A DNA stretch of 64,000 nt, taken from the NCBI GenBank assembly GCA_950295325.1, contig OX485806.1, positions 43,891,169 through 43,955,168 of the forward strand, given 5' to 3'. Source of the stretch: Polytrichum commune (Eukaryota > Streptophyta > Polytrichopsida > Polytrichales > Polytrichaceae). The translations under genes were made by a program, and so were the position numbers. Below the pieces are notes generated by a model. That model was given only the letters and a program-made list of their open reading frames with translations. It made no database searches and was not told the origin of the DNA. This document shows, piece after piece, positions 35,862 through 46,250 of this stretch; position 1 is the first letter of the stretch; every line of letters begins with the position of its first letter.

Positions 35862-36391
35862 GTTGGGGAAGATCACGCCAATCCCACGTCATGGAGCCTT
35901 TTGCATTGTATTTGGACGAACATGTACAATTGAAGGTCTTGGTCCCAAACTTGTTGGTGGGTGCGGCAAATGTGGATATGGGTGCAGAGAAGGCATTGGA
36001 CAACCATGTCCGTTTCTTGCTTATCCATAGTTTGAGGCTATGTTGCAAATCATGGAAAAATTTTGTGAATAAAAGTGCCGAGTACAATGCTCTTCGTTTG
36101 GCTCAATATGAATACGCCATGGGTCCCAATGTAGACTTAAGGGTGTGTTTGCCACGCGAACATAACTTCCTCACACAATTTCAAATGAACTTGATGTGGT
36201 TCTCTCATAGCCGGCACGTCAGCTCAAATTTTTTGCAGAGGATTCTTATGTCGGACTTGGGGGATTTGTCATTGCGTTCATTGGCTAAGCTAAGGGATGA
36301 ATTGAAGAGCTGCTCGTGTGCGGTGGAGATGTATGGCATGATCTTTGAATCATTTTATCCATATTGGACATGCCCGGCCGATAGGGTGTAG
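35862..36391 (+). CDS. Exon 11 (last) of the ParB-like gene
   Basis: The exon follows a CCATCAG acceptor at 35861 and needs one base from the preceding exon, which exon 10 supplies (phase 1). It encodes about 176 residues (GWGRSRQSHVMEPFAL to WTCPADRV) up to the TAG at 36389-36391. The composition is like that of the other exons. AATAAA at 36494 lies 103 bp past the stop. The 12-kb gap to exon 10 is satellite DNA, so the join is inferred from strand, phase and composition. It could also be an orphan exon. Confidence 0.55.
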
Positions 36392-36493
36392 ATGGAAATA
36401 AAGTAGAGTAATCTGTATATAGGTAGTTGAACTGAATACACATTTTTGTAACTCTTGAGGTTGGCACCTAACTTCACCTGCATTTTTTTGGGC

Positions 36494-36499
36494 AATAAA
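36494..36499 (+). promoter_or_regulatory. Candidate poly(A) signal
   Basis: AATAAA lies 103 bp after the stop of the last exon, in an AT-rich 3' region. Confidence 0.4.
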
Positions 36500-36639
36500 A
36501 TATTTTGTTTATGGTATTTTGATTTCAATTGGTGACGTCAGCCTAATTTAATATGAAACATTTGAAACCTAGCCTATAAGATGTTTGATAACACATGCAA
36601 TCTTCCACGCCTATAGGATCCGTTGGTTTCTCGAACAAT

Positions 36640-36930
36640 TTTGGGTTTTTATGTCCACGGAAATGGGGTGCATTTCCAACAATTTGAATTCAAACTATCT
36701 CTAATTCCATGAAAATAGGCACTGCTTCTCCTAAAATTACCCATCAAAATCCAAAATTTTGGCTCTCCAATCTCCGCTCTCCGCTCTACGCTCACACTAC
36801 TAAGTTTCCCATGAGTCAAGCTATCTCTCACTCCACCACGGGAGAATCCAAGAGTGTAAGGAAAACAAGAAGAACTCAACTAACGAGTGTGGTAAACGTT
36901 ATTCCAAGGAACTATAGGCTGGGTGCAATG
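36640..36930. repeat. Dispersed repeat fragment
   Basis: 'ctcactccaccacgggagaa' and 'tccaagagtgtaaggaa' recur at 57400-57440. 'ctccgctctacgctcac' is the complement of a stretch near 7230. It lies between the gene's 3' end and the gypsy element. Confidence 0.55.
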
Positions 36931-37149
36931 TGAGCCCTATTCTTAATCGCCTCTGATGTTTGGCCATCAGATTCCAAAGAATTAATTCCACCGCCTCATG
37001 TTGATTGCGTCTCTAAGCCATACCTCCTCATTTTCCACTTGGGCAGGCACAAGATGATGAAAACCACACAGGAATATTGAGCACGATTGGTGGAAGCACC
37101 AAGTACCGATGATCCTCAACAGCAAAGACAATTCCACTGTCCAGATGGT

Positions 37150-37285
37150 AGAGAAGTCAAGGGTGGCCTCAAGCATGCATGTATCAACCACGTTGACACT
37201 AATCACATAAAAACATATTAGTCGATCATCTCTTCTCTCCACACACAAAATATGGAAGACCCTCTGGCACGACGGCCAGTTCAAG
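37150..37285 (-). pseudogene. Decayed PHD-finger-like module after integrase
   Basis: Directly after the integrase C-terminus (LELAVVPEGLPY) the same frame reads FVCGEKR-stop-STNMFLCD-stop-CQRG-stop-YMHA, then SGIVFAVEDH. The spacing C..C, LCD.C..G.H, then a G-W-like position followed by a Cys-like position is that of a PHD finger, which binds histone H3 tails. Several expected Cys/Trp positions are changed and four or five stops occur, nearly all reachable by C-to-T or G-to-A changes. A chromodomain fills the equivalent place in chromoviruses. Confidence 0.5.
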
Positions 37286-37639
37286 ATGAACTACACCTTC
37301 TATGGATAGATGACATGGGGTACAATTTTTGGAATGCTCGCGACACTCCCTACCATCTTTGTCTTCCAGCAACAACAAACCACTTGGCAACACCTCTTTC
37401 ACCCAAAGAATAGTGTGCTTTGCTTTGACATCCAATGTTGTAGGCGCTTCACGTTGGAGATAAACATAATCCCCCTGTTGGAATCTCCGCAACTGAGTTC
37501 GGTAAGCACCACTGCGAATGCGTGCATAACGCAATGTGTCACGGTGTTGAGCAATGGACAAATTCTCCATGGCCATAGGCATGGCCCTCTAAAAGAATTG
37601 AGCTCGCTCCTGCAAACACTTTGCCCAAATGTTTGGGTC

Positions 37640-38428
37640 ATCTAAGTCCACAATAGGAGCTAGCTTTTCCCGAATAGAACTCGGGAGTATAGGCTCACGT
37701 CCATATAACAATTGATACGGGCTGTAGGATGCCAAAGAGGCCTACCTACTAAATCGATAGCCCATAGCAATCCAAGGCAACATAAGGTGTCAATCCCGAT
37801 GGTTCCCCCGAAGTAATCCATACATCCTCAAGCCACACTTGGTTGTCTGAACAACCCGTTCAACCAAGCCATCCGCCTCCGGATGATCCCGAAAGGTGGT
37901 GCGGTGATCTATGAGCGCCTTAGTGCACGACTCCTCAAAAGCACCGAGGAATTCCCTCCCTTGGTCCATCAATACCTCAGCCGATGCTCCAAAACATGCC
38001 AACATACGATCCAAAAAGGCGGCCGCGGCCAACTTTGCAGAGTTTTGGGGTAAAGCAACAAGTTCAATCCATTTGCTAAAATGCTCCACCATCACCAACA
38101 TGTACTTTGCTCCACGTGGTGTGACAACCAATGGTCCCGCAAAATCCAACGACCAACGGTAGCCCAATTCCATAATAGGTAAGGGCTGTAACTGAGGTGA
38201 CAAGGTGTTAAAGCTAGACCTGACCTGGTCACAAACTTCACACCTCTCGACATATGCAACCACTTGTTGATACATGCCAGTCCACCAATATTGGCCACGC
38301 AACATCAAATGTATCATGCGTATGCTAAAATATCCAAGTTCCTCGTGCACTTGTTGCACCAAGGAGGCCCTCAGATCCGGCCTAGGGACAATATGCCTTG
38401 TCCCATCCGGCCACAATCGAAATAACAA
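37640..38428 (-). pseudogene. Integrase of the gypsy element
   Basis: The HHCC zinc motif is seen as VHEELGYF, MIHLMLRGQYWW and ERCEVCDQV. The core acidic triad is present: WSLDFAGPL, VLMDQGREFLGAF and DHPEADGLVERVVQT. After a stop near 37790 the frame continues through LLYGREPILPSSIREKL to the C-terminal domain at 37582-37226 (RRFQQGDYVYLQ, ILWVKEVLPSGLLLLEDKDG). Confidence 0.85.
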
Positions 38429-38589
38429 ATTGTTCTCCCAACGGAACCTTGCTATTTGATGTCCAATCCTATCCCTTTCATTGCTGAGGTGAACAAAAGA
38501 AAAGTCCCTTGTTGAAGCTTATGCAATACGGAAAGATCGTCCCATATATCCGCAATGGCTTGGGGTTGATTAGTCTCATCATCCGAGCC

Positions 38590-39250
38590 CTACATCGGAA
38601 CCTCAATAGCCGCACCAAAAAATAAAGTGAGGTAAGCAGTTGCGTGCCAACCTGGAACCGCCTCTCGATCACAGTCTCCATGCCACCTAGCTCCGGTTAA
38701 GTCTTTATCCAAAGGACTTGGATTGCGTGAGAGTCCATCTGCATCCAGGTTGGTAATCCCAGCACGGTGCACCACTTCAAAGTCATACACCTGGAGCAAC
38801 AAAGCCCATATGGCAAACTTGCCATCCGATTCCATGAGCCACCGTAACGGCTGATGGTCAATCACCAAAGTAAAACGCTGATCATAAAGATATGGCCGAA
38901 AATGGGCAATAGCCCACACCGCCGCCAATGCTTCTCCCTCATAGGACAAATAATTGGCCTCCACCGTGTTGTTGCTTCGCGACGCGTAAGCAACAACATA
39001 CTACCGGCCAAAGTCATCCTTCTAAGTTAGAACTGCTCCCAAACCCAATGAGCTCCAGTCCGTATGCAACTGGAAAGATTTGGAGACATCTGGACGTCGA
39101 AGCACCAGAGCCGTATCTAGTTTCTGCTTCAATGTCTCAAATGCTTGCTGCTGCTCACGACCCCAAGTCCAAGGTTGGTCCTTGCTCGTGAGAATGGTGA
39201 GAGGCTTGGCGATCAAGCTTAAATTCTTGACGAATCGACGATAGTAATTT
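38590..39250 (-). pseudogene. RNase H of the gypsy element
   Basis: FQLHTDWSSLGLGAVLT, NYLSYEGEALAAVWAIAHFR and FTLVIDHQPLRWLME give the D, E and D of the RNase H active site. A stop follows GAVLT and another precedes YVVAYASRS. The connection domain ends with VVHRAGITNLDADGLSRN. Confidence 0.85.
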
Positions 39251-40171
39251 GCCAAGCCCAAGAAAACACAAAGTCTCGGCACATTGACTGATGCCGGGAT
39301 CTTCTGCAAGACGTCCACTTTAGCTTGTTGCATTCCAAAACCTTCTAGAGTAATCATATGACCTAGATGTGCTAGTCGGTCATGGAAAAACTTGTACTTG
39401 CCATGATGCAAGCGCAATCTCCACCGCCGCAACCGCTCAAAAACAACTTGAAGATGCCTTACATGCTCATGTGGTATTTTACTGAAAATGATCACGTCAT
39501 CAATGTAACATCAAGGAAAGGGCAAGCTAGAGAGGACTTGGTCCATCACTCTTTGAAACTCAGCAACCGCATTCTTGAGGCCAAATGGAAAAAACTTCCA
39601 ATGGTACAGTTGATCCTTCCAATCATCAAACTCCCCAGAATGCGGTTTTCACTCGATATCCCGCAAGTAATGGGAGTTGGTGATAGCCAGATCTCAAGTC
39701 CAGGGTGCTAAAAACCCGAGAAAATCCGATTGCATTGAACAATTCCTCCGGGATTGGTATGGGATACCAATCTGACTTGGTCTTTCAATTAACTAGATGG
39801 TAATCCCCACACATCCGCTTCTCCGTCCAATTGCCAAAGATATCATTTTTCGATGGCATAACCGTAGCACAAGTAGACTCCATGTTGGAAAGTTCGATTA
39901 GCCTTGCTGCCAAGAGTTCTCGGCAACGAGCCTGAACGCCAATCCGCTCGGAAACACTAAGCCTATAAGGTCTCCAAAAAATGAGATGCTCATCCTCCAA
40001 CTGAATGTGGATGGGTTTTCCTTTATAACCTTCAAGATCTTGAAGTCTAAAAGCAAAACACCTACGGTACGAGCGAATAAATGCTCGTATTTTCCATGCC
40101 TCAGTACTAATGAGATGAGGGCCTAATTCCAATGGCCAATTATCAAACTTTGTAGTCTTCCTCTTCACCAA
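39250..40171 (-). pseudogene. Reverse transcriptase of the methyltransferase-bearing gypsy element
   Basis: The frame shows WRPYRLSVSERIGVQARCRE, RVFSTLDLRSGYHQLPLL, LPFP-stop-CYIDDVIIFS (the YIDD box is at 39506-39495) and LGLANYYRRFVKNLSLIAKP. The catalytic box is intact, but a TGA precedes it and two further stops lie between the LDLRSGYHQ block and it. A frameshift lies between 40480 and 40171, separating RT from the methyltransferase. Confidence 0.85.
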
Positions 40172-40479
40172 AAGAAAATGGCCTGATGCTGGTACAGGCT
40201 CTAATTGCTATTGAGAGGAGAGGGCATCAACCATGCCCCCAACCTCAGAGCTAACAATAGAGTCTGTCCCTTCTTCATCACCACCAATATCTGATGAAGA
40301 AGCCAACACCGGAGGTGAAGAAGCCAAAGCCGTATAAACCCGTTGAGCTCGGAGCTCCTCTTGCATCTGTTGCTCAAATCAAAAGATTCATTCGGCTTTT
40401 CCAACCATGACCTCAATTCCCTCCTCCATGGATGTGGACCACTGTGCCCCTTGATTAGAATCCTCTGCCCAGAGACTAA

Positions 40480-42660
40480 AACTGGTCATCATGATGCCGT
40501 TGCAATGCAAGGCATAAACCAACAGTCCACACCATGGTATGGAAATCCATGGTTTGGCCCAACACGAAGCCTCGTTGGCCCTCAGAATGGCCAAAAGTTG
40601 TAGTAGTGCCACTACGGAATCCCATGGCACGCTCTTGTTCGTCAGCCAATGGTTCGATGTAGGTTTTGGTATAAGCATCCCACACCATACCTGGCCCCCG
40701 ATCGCGGAATGCGAATGACTGTGGAAACGTCATAAAGGTGGGAAATGCTCTCCGTGGTGCCCTCATTTTGTTGACCAATGCCAACGGGGGTAAATCATCT
40801 CGAACAACCGGCAAAGAGGTCTGGTTTGGATCCAAGATGTCATCCACATTTTGATCAAAAGGTGGAGGCAATGCAAAAAATGTTGCAGCTCAATTAGATG
40901 ATGGTGCGAGGTTGGTCCAAATCCACCGAGGACGGTGGACATAAGAACCAGGGCTCGCCGCATCCATAAAAATGGGATATCCAAGGTGTTGATGAACATA
41001 ATGGCGGCCTTCCAACACCTTGTCCCAAGAGTCTCCTAATAAAGGTACATTCTCGAAGATATACCCTAGAGGGGAAGGTTGGTGGGAATACCACCTATGG
41101 ATGAAGCAGATGAGGTCCCAAAATAGACTAGACTTGGGATCCTCTAGACCTTGGCCTACTCCAACACGTGAATGGCCCTGTATGAGCCCAAAATAAGTGC
41201 TCATATTGGTTTTAGGTTTAGAATTTATTTAGAATTGCATTTGGAGTGTTATTGAAACAATTAAAAGTATAAAAAGAGTGAGGCTTGGTGTGGTTTATAT
41301 TTTAGGCTTTAAGCCTACTTTGTGTGGTTAATTAGAAGCTTAGTGATATTAGGGAGTGTGGTGGTCAAGTGAGTAGTGTTTGATGAGGCAAGATGAAGGT
41401 CCTTGGATTTAAATATTTGAATTAGAACATGCTCTTGTTGGTTTAGAGGGTGAGGATTTAGTGGATAGGATAAGGTCTTACTAAGTAGGAGAATGTTAAA
41501 GGGGTTTGTGGTCTTGGGTGCCCTCTCCTCTCTCTCTCTCTCCCCCTCCTCTCTAGGATTTAGAGCTCTTAGAAGTAGAAGGATAGTGGAATTAAGTGGT
41601 GAATTAGTAGGGGATTTAGTGGAATTATTAGAATTAAGTAAGGGGATTAGTTACGGAACTTATGGTGTTAAGAGGTTGAACTTATGGTTAGGGAACTACT
41701 GGAATTTCACTAGGAAGCTGCTGGATTACAGTCGGGAGCTGCTGGGCTGCAGTGGGAGCTACTGATTTTACACTAGGAACTGCTGGGTTGCAGTCGGGAG
41801 CTACTGATTTTACACTTAGTGAACTGCTGGGTTGCAGTTGGGAGCTGCTGGGCTGCAGTGGGAGCTACTGAATTTACACCTTGGGAGCTACGGAAATTAC
41901 GCTTAGGGAGTCGCTGGATTTACATTTAGGGAGCTGCCGGAGTTATGGTTCGGAGGGGTACATGAGGATTAAGTTCACATTATATGGTGGTTGGTTAATT
42001 AGTAAAGGGATAGGGAGACTAAACTAGAGACTTAACTCCTTAAGAAATTAAGGAGGGAGGAGGTCCCTAACATGCAAAAAGGTGACATAAGGGAACAAGC
42101 TTTTGGTAAGGATTGGAGTGTTGAGTTTGAATCAGTGTAGGAAGAGAGGACTACTAGAGAAGAGTATTTTTTAATACTTGTACTCGTATTATGGAATAAA
42201 GTGATGTGTAAAAGTTGATGGGGAGTGAAATAGATTTTTATGAATTTGGTAAGAGGTAGGATGTAAACATGAATGTGATACCCATACCCTCACCCGGACT
42301 AGGACGCTTAAGGATGGGCGGTTTGGCCTCACACCTTGGCATGGCCATCCTGCAATCACCATATCCACCGGACCCAGGTGTCGTAAGTCGGCCTCACTGA
42401 CGAGTATGACATGACGAGGGAAGCGTGAAAAACACCAACGAATGGCAGTCGAGTGTAACTGATGTGGGTACAACATCATCAAATGGTGAAGATGGTGATG
42501 AGCCACACGGGTAGACACTTGAGAGTTGTCCACATAGACATATCGTTTGATTGTGAGGCCAACCTCCAATACGGCCGCCAATCTTATGCCGATGCCTCCA
42601 AACAATTCCACCAAAATAATCCCTGCGTCCGGCGGCCGCCACAAAATGGGGTGTGCCATT
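40480..42660 (-). pseudogene. C5 cytosine DNA methyltransferase domain in a gypsy polyprotein (split by LTR)
   Basis: Left of the insertion the minus strand encodes ILVELFGGIGIRLAAVLEVG (SAM-binding motif I), RYVYVDNSQVS (motif II), EADLRHLGPVDMVIAG (motif III) and WPCQG (motif IV with the catalytic Cys). Right of the insertion come HSRVGVGQGLEDPKSSLFWD, GYIFENVPLLGD (motif VI ENV), YVHRPRWIWTNLAP (motif VIII), then ADEQERAMGF and EGQRGFVLGQTMDFHTMVW (motifs IX-X). The reading frame is restored exactly when the LTR and one copy of its target duplication are removed. All catalytic residues that I can see are kept. A stop lies after APSSN (~40890) and two lie between protease and methyltransferase. 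The enzyme would transfer methyl from SAM to cytosine C5. Confidence 0.88.
41181..42333 (+). mobile_element. LTR-like insertion, family 1 copy 3 (in the methyltransferase)
   Basis: It begins TATGAGCCCAAAATAAG with GTGCTCATA close inside and ends CACCCGGACTAGGACGC then TTTGGCCTCACA. Flanks ccctg (41176-41180) and ccttg (42334-42338) are a 5-bp duplication with one change. Deleting it joins Q-G to H-S-R of the methyltransferase in frame. Near 41700-41900 it has internal repeats of 'gggagctgctgggctgcagt'. It has no coding domain and fits a solo LTR. Confidence 0.8.
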
Positions 42661-42767
42661 GCCGATGTGCTATCCGGTATGACCGGTGTCGTAGAGGCGA
42701 GAGAGAGGATAATGTCCTCACATCACCTGAATAACTCGGCGGAATCGCGCCAAGGAGGATGAGGATC

Positions 42768-43364
42768 TTAGGAATGGCGCACCAATATAGTATGAGGTGC
42801 CATCTGTCGTTGATCCTCAGCACTCCCCATAAATGCCAACGATTCCTCCAATAATGCGGATCCATAGGGCAATGTATCAACAACAACACCACATCCAAAA
42901 ACCATGGATAAGGGTGCTATGGTAACAGCCACCGCGAACGCCACAAGAATAAGTTCTCTGCGACCATCCCCAGCTGACCAACCTAGTCGGATCCACGCCT
43001 CCTCAATCCAGTTGTCCAAACCAAAACCAAGAGGGTAAAGTGCTTGCTTACCAACTAAAATGTCATAGTTGGTCGCATCCGTCACCACACACCTAAGAAG
43101 AAGAGATGCGGGTGGATCTCTAGGCTTCACTTGGAAGCTAAGCTGTAATGACTCCCGAGTATAACCAGTGGCCCACTCCACGTGGCCAATCAATGTAACG
43201 ATGGTAAATGGGCAAGGAGCCAAGTCGTCAGCCATCAACCGCAATTCTTGTGCAAGGTTTTTGCCGATCATAACAGGTTGTACTCCCGAATCTATCATCA
43301 CACTGGGGTGCAACTCAAATAGGGTTTCCCCCAGCCCGACTAACCACCAAAATGCCATAATCAT
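42768..43364 (-). pseudogene. Retropepsin-like protease of the gypsy element
   Basis: HPSVMIDSGVQPVMIGKNLA at ~43310-43250 is an aspartic protease active-site block (DSG in place of DTG/DSG variants). It is followed by the second hydrophobic block DATNYDILVGKQALYPLGF, typical of retropepsins in plant Ty3/gypsy elements. The frame goes on past a stop at 42770 into the methyltransferase. Confidence 0.75.
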
Positions 43365-43641
43365 TCATCATATGTACAACGCCATGTCGAATGCCTCGAC
43401 GTTCGCGAGCAGATCGAGCAACTACATCTGAGAGATAGGATGCGCTCGCGGGGGCTGGTGAATCATAAGATGAGGTGGACTCTTGGCCATCCAAGGTGTG
43501 TGCGTCAAAAGACGCAATGGCCTCTACTGCAAGCCTCACTCGTCGTCTAGCCGCTTCTTCCGGATCCTCAATGGTAGGAAGGTCAGTGGTGGCTTGAACC
43601 ACAGTCAAAGAGGACAGGGGTGTTTTTCCTTCCAAAATCAA

Positions 43642-46250
43642 TCATGCTAGGTGAAAAACCTTAGCTGGTTGGATGCTGGATGACGACCATCTCATCATTG
43701 TACACAAAGGTGTATGCAACACTTTAGATGCTAAAGTGTGCACTACATCAGTCGCCGGATTCGAAGCCTCCAAGCTCGAATGCCGACCACTGACAGATTG
43801 GACAGCATCCGCCAATTCAAAAGACAATGGCAGACGGGCCTGACCAATCTGATCCGCGGGACCATTGTCCCGAGCTCGTAAGTTGTTTACAGACTGTCCT
43901 GTGGGCGAAGGCGTGGCTCGTGACACGGAATGAGCACGTGTCACCGCTACGGAACTCACCACCTCCCCCGAGGTTCCGAACATATAATAATATGGAGTGG
44001 AAGAACTAGCCTTAGCTTCGATGAAAGACGGTGACTCCAAGAATTGGCCGAATGACGCCAAACTTTTGAACCTCTCTTCTAAGGCTCTAATCTTTGCATC
44101 CAACGCCTTTTCTCAATCGAAAGAATGACGTTTCTCTAGATGGAGAGCAAAGCAGTTGTCTACCACGTGATTGTTCCGCCCACAATGGGAACACTTCAAT
44201 TGCTTGGGTAAATATGTACCCACCCTCGTTGAATCCTTAGCATGAACAACTGGTTTCCGTTTTGGATGACCTACGGTCTGGACTTGCCTTTGCTTCAAAA
44301 GACAATCCTTCTTAGCATGGCCCGCCTGCCCACAAGACCAATAATATAAGATTTTGTCCACCTCTGCCTCCGCCAATCCCGCAGCCGCAACCGGAACCTT
44401 CCGGGATTTGCTAGAATTCACTAGCATGGACACCAAGTTAGTGACATCGTGCTGACACAAGGCACGATCACTCTGCTCAACAATGTCGAAAACCTCTACA
44501 AGTGTCGTCCGGCCACCATAATTCATGATGATCTTGGGAAGTGCTAAGTCAATTGGCCGTTTGTCAATCTTTGACAAAAAGACCTTTACCAACTGGTTCT
44601 CTACAAAAACACCGCTAGATTCTCTGGCAAACCTCACCAAGCTCGTGTACATGGTACGAGGTATGTCCTTTTTCTCTAGTCAAAAGTCTTGGATCAACTG
44701 CATTTGATCCCTGCGGAGACCTCCATATTCCTCCTCCAAATGGAGTTAGAATTCATGAAGATGATCAAAATTTGGCGGAACCCCTAAAAAAACTAAGGCC
44801 ACTTAGATAGCATGGGCATAACCCAAAGCGGAAAGCTTGGACTGGACGTACTCACGGATGCGGAAGCGGAAACCTTCTCCTTAGGTTCACCAGGGAATGT
44901 CCCTTCCACATCCACAACAAAGACGCCCTCCGCTTGCTCCGTCGTCACCACAGGAGCCACCAATGAACTAGAAGTTGCGCCTTCCTTCAATGCGGATGTC
45001 ACGCACCTCTCCATGAGGAGTGCCCAAAACACCATGGGCACAAGGGGGACCCAAGAGTGACACCCGGGACTTGTGGCGCCGTTGGTGAGAGGGCTCAAGA
45101 GATTCTAGTGTGGGTGAGGGCCCCGGGCGTTGGGAATGCCTCTCACCCACGGAGACTAGGAGGCACGAGGGTAGGGCCATAAGGTATGCGTAGTTTATGG
45201 TGTGGTGATTCCATAAAGCTCAAGAACACCTCAATCGGAGGTGTGAGCTAGGAGTTATGGCAATTTGAGTGGGGCGCTGTCCCGGGACAGCGCCCTGGTA
45301 CAGCAGTACCTGGGAGTGATTCCCGGGACTGCCAAGGTTCAAACAGGCATAACTTCGTCAATACTTACCTGAATGGGGCAAGTAAGGCGTTCATCGGCAT
45401 CTACGTGAAGCGTAGATGAAGATAAAGTGGTTGTTTGTTAGCATCAAACATCATACAAGGAAGTTATGATGGTCTGAAGCTGATGGGCGCTTCTAGGCCC
45501 AACGGCTAAGGGAATATATCTACTTGGCCCCAACTCTTGGTAGAGAGACAAAAGGTCTCTTGACAGTGGGGTAAGGGCCCCGCGTAGAGTCTTAGAGGCT
45601 TATATGGGTGAGGTGGTGTGGCCTCACCACTCGAGGCCGAACGGCACAGCCTCCATGGGCATTGGCCCAATGTGAGGCCATAGTTGCCTAGTACGCTTCG
45701 GGTTGTTGTAGTGTTGCTCCGGCAACGCGATGATCAACATAGGATTGGACTTCCACATTGAAGAAATGGGTTACTGATTAAGGGGGTGAATCCCGAAAGT
45801 AAAGTAAGAGGGTTGGTTCCCTTCTTATGAACTAGAAGGTCCGGGGTAGGAGGAGCTAACCATTAGCATGGCGGAATGCGAAGGGTTAGCGCTCGTAACC
45901 TTTGCTAGAAATGAAAAGAGGAAAGATTGCTAAGGGGGCTAGCAAGGGTTGCGACAGCGGAAACCAACTCCACCCGAGTAGTCTAGTACCGTTTCATTTG
46001 GCGCAACTCCATCCAATGAGCATCCCTCCATTGCTCATATGTTTGGAGCGCTTTGTGCTCCAAATATTGAGATAAAAGCTCAAACGTATATTAATCATTA
46101 AAATTGGTATTGAGTTGACGTTTCTCCCTTATTTACGTCCTTAACCAAATTTTCCAGTTTTGCAGATAAATGGTCCCTACTCGACCGAAAAATTGGTCTC
46201 AAACTCCACCTCGCGTTTATTCCTCCATATCGTCAAAGGTTCCTACCCAA
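43642..46250 (-). pseudogene. gag region of the methyltransferase-bearing gypsy element
   Basis: After removal of the solo LTR at 44997-45956 the frame reads through QTYEQWRDAHWMELRQMKRY into ALKEGATSSSLVAPVV and on to the main gag piece (44652-44113). Two zinc knuckles are visible: CGQAGHAKKDC at ~44328-44302, whose first Cys seems replaced, and a complete CSHCGRNNHVVDNC at ~44193-44152. After a stop a Ser-rich linker (44103-43642) leads to the protease. The part right of 46000 is heavily mutated (several stops). Confidence 0.7.
44997..45956 (+). mobile_element. Solo LTR, family 2 copy A (in gypsy gag)
   Basis: The 960-bp sequence starts TGTCACGCACCTCTCC and ends GGGTTGCGACA (TG...CA ends). 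It is flanked by perfect 5-bp duplications gcgga (44992-44996 and 45957-45961). Inside is the palindrome GGGCGCTGTCCCGGGACAGC with its complement end. A second copy in opposite orientation is at 51917-52891. Confidence 0.9.

Larger units (their letters stand above)
13339..36391 (+). pseudogene. Large 11-exon gene: ParB-like plus possible methyltransferase-like protein, two in-frame stops
   Basis: Eleven exons join with GT/AG borders and matching phase: 13339-13668, 20311-20376, 20499-21076, 21171-21366, 21447-21644, 21746-21964, 22093-22334, 22421-23084, 23174-23518, 23612-23870 and 35862-36391. The sum is 3627 nt, or 1208 codons plus the final TAG. Two in-frame stops, TAA 23300-23302 (codon 874) and TAG 23744-23746 (codon 991), break it, so this copy is probably a recent pseudogene. 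The N-terminus is basic (KKRK, KQRRRRELKKKK) and likely nuclear. Residues ~190-310 resemble a ParB/sulfiredoxin-like fold (GNHRLS at ~277-282). A Pro/Lys-rich linker follows, then a C-terminal part that may be a degenerate methyltransferase fold. Eight introns are 80-130 bp, but intron 1 is 6.6 kb and intron 10 is 12 kb, and both are filled with satellite DNA. I know of no named family. The alternative is a mobile-element gene whose exons were separated by array growth. Confidence 0.7.

Noticed and set aside
36929-36937. TGTGAGCCC as a fourth family 1 LTR start
   Set aside because: Only nine bases match. The following sequence is unlike the LTRs and reads as the decayed gypsy tail on the minus strand.
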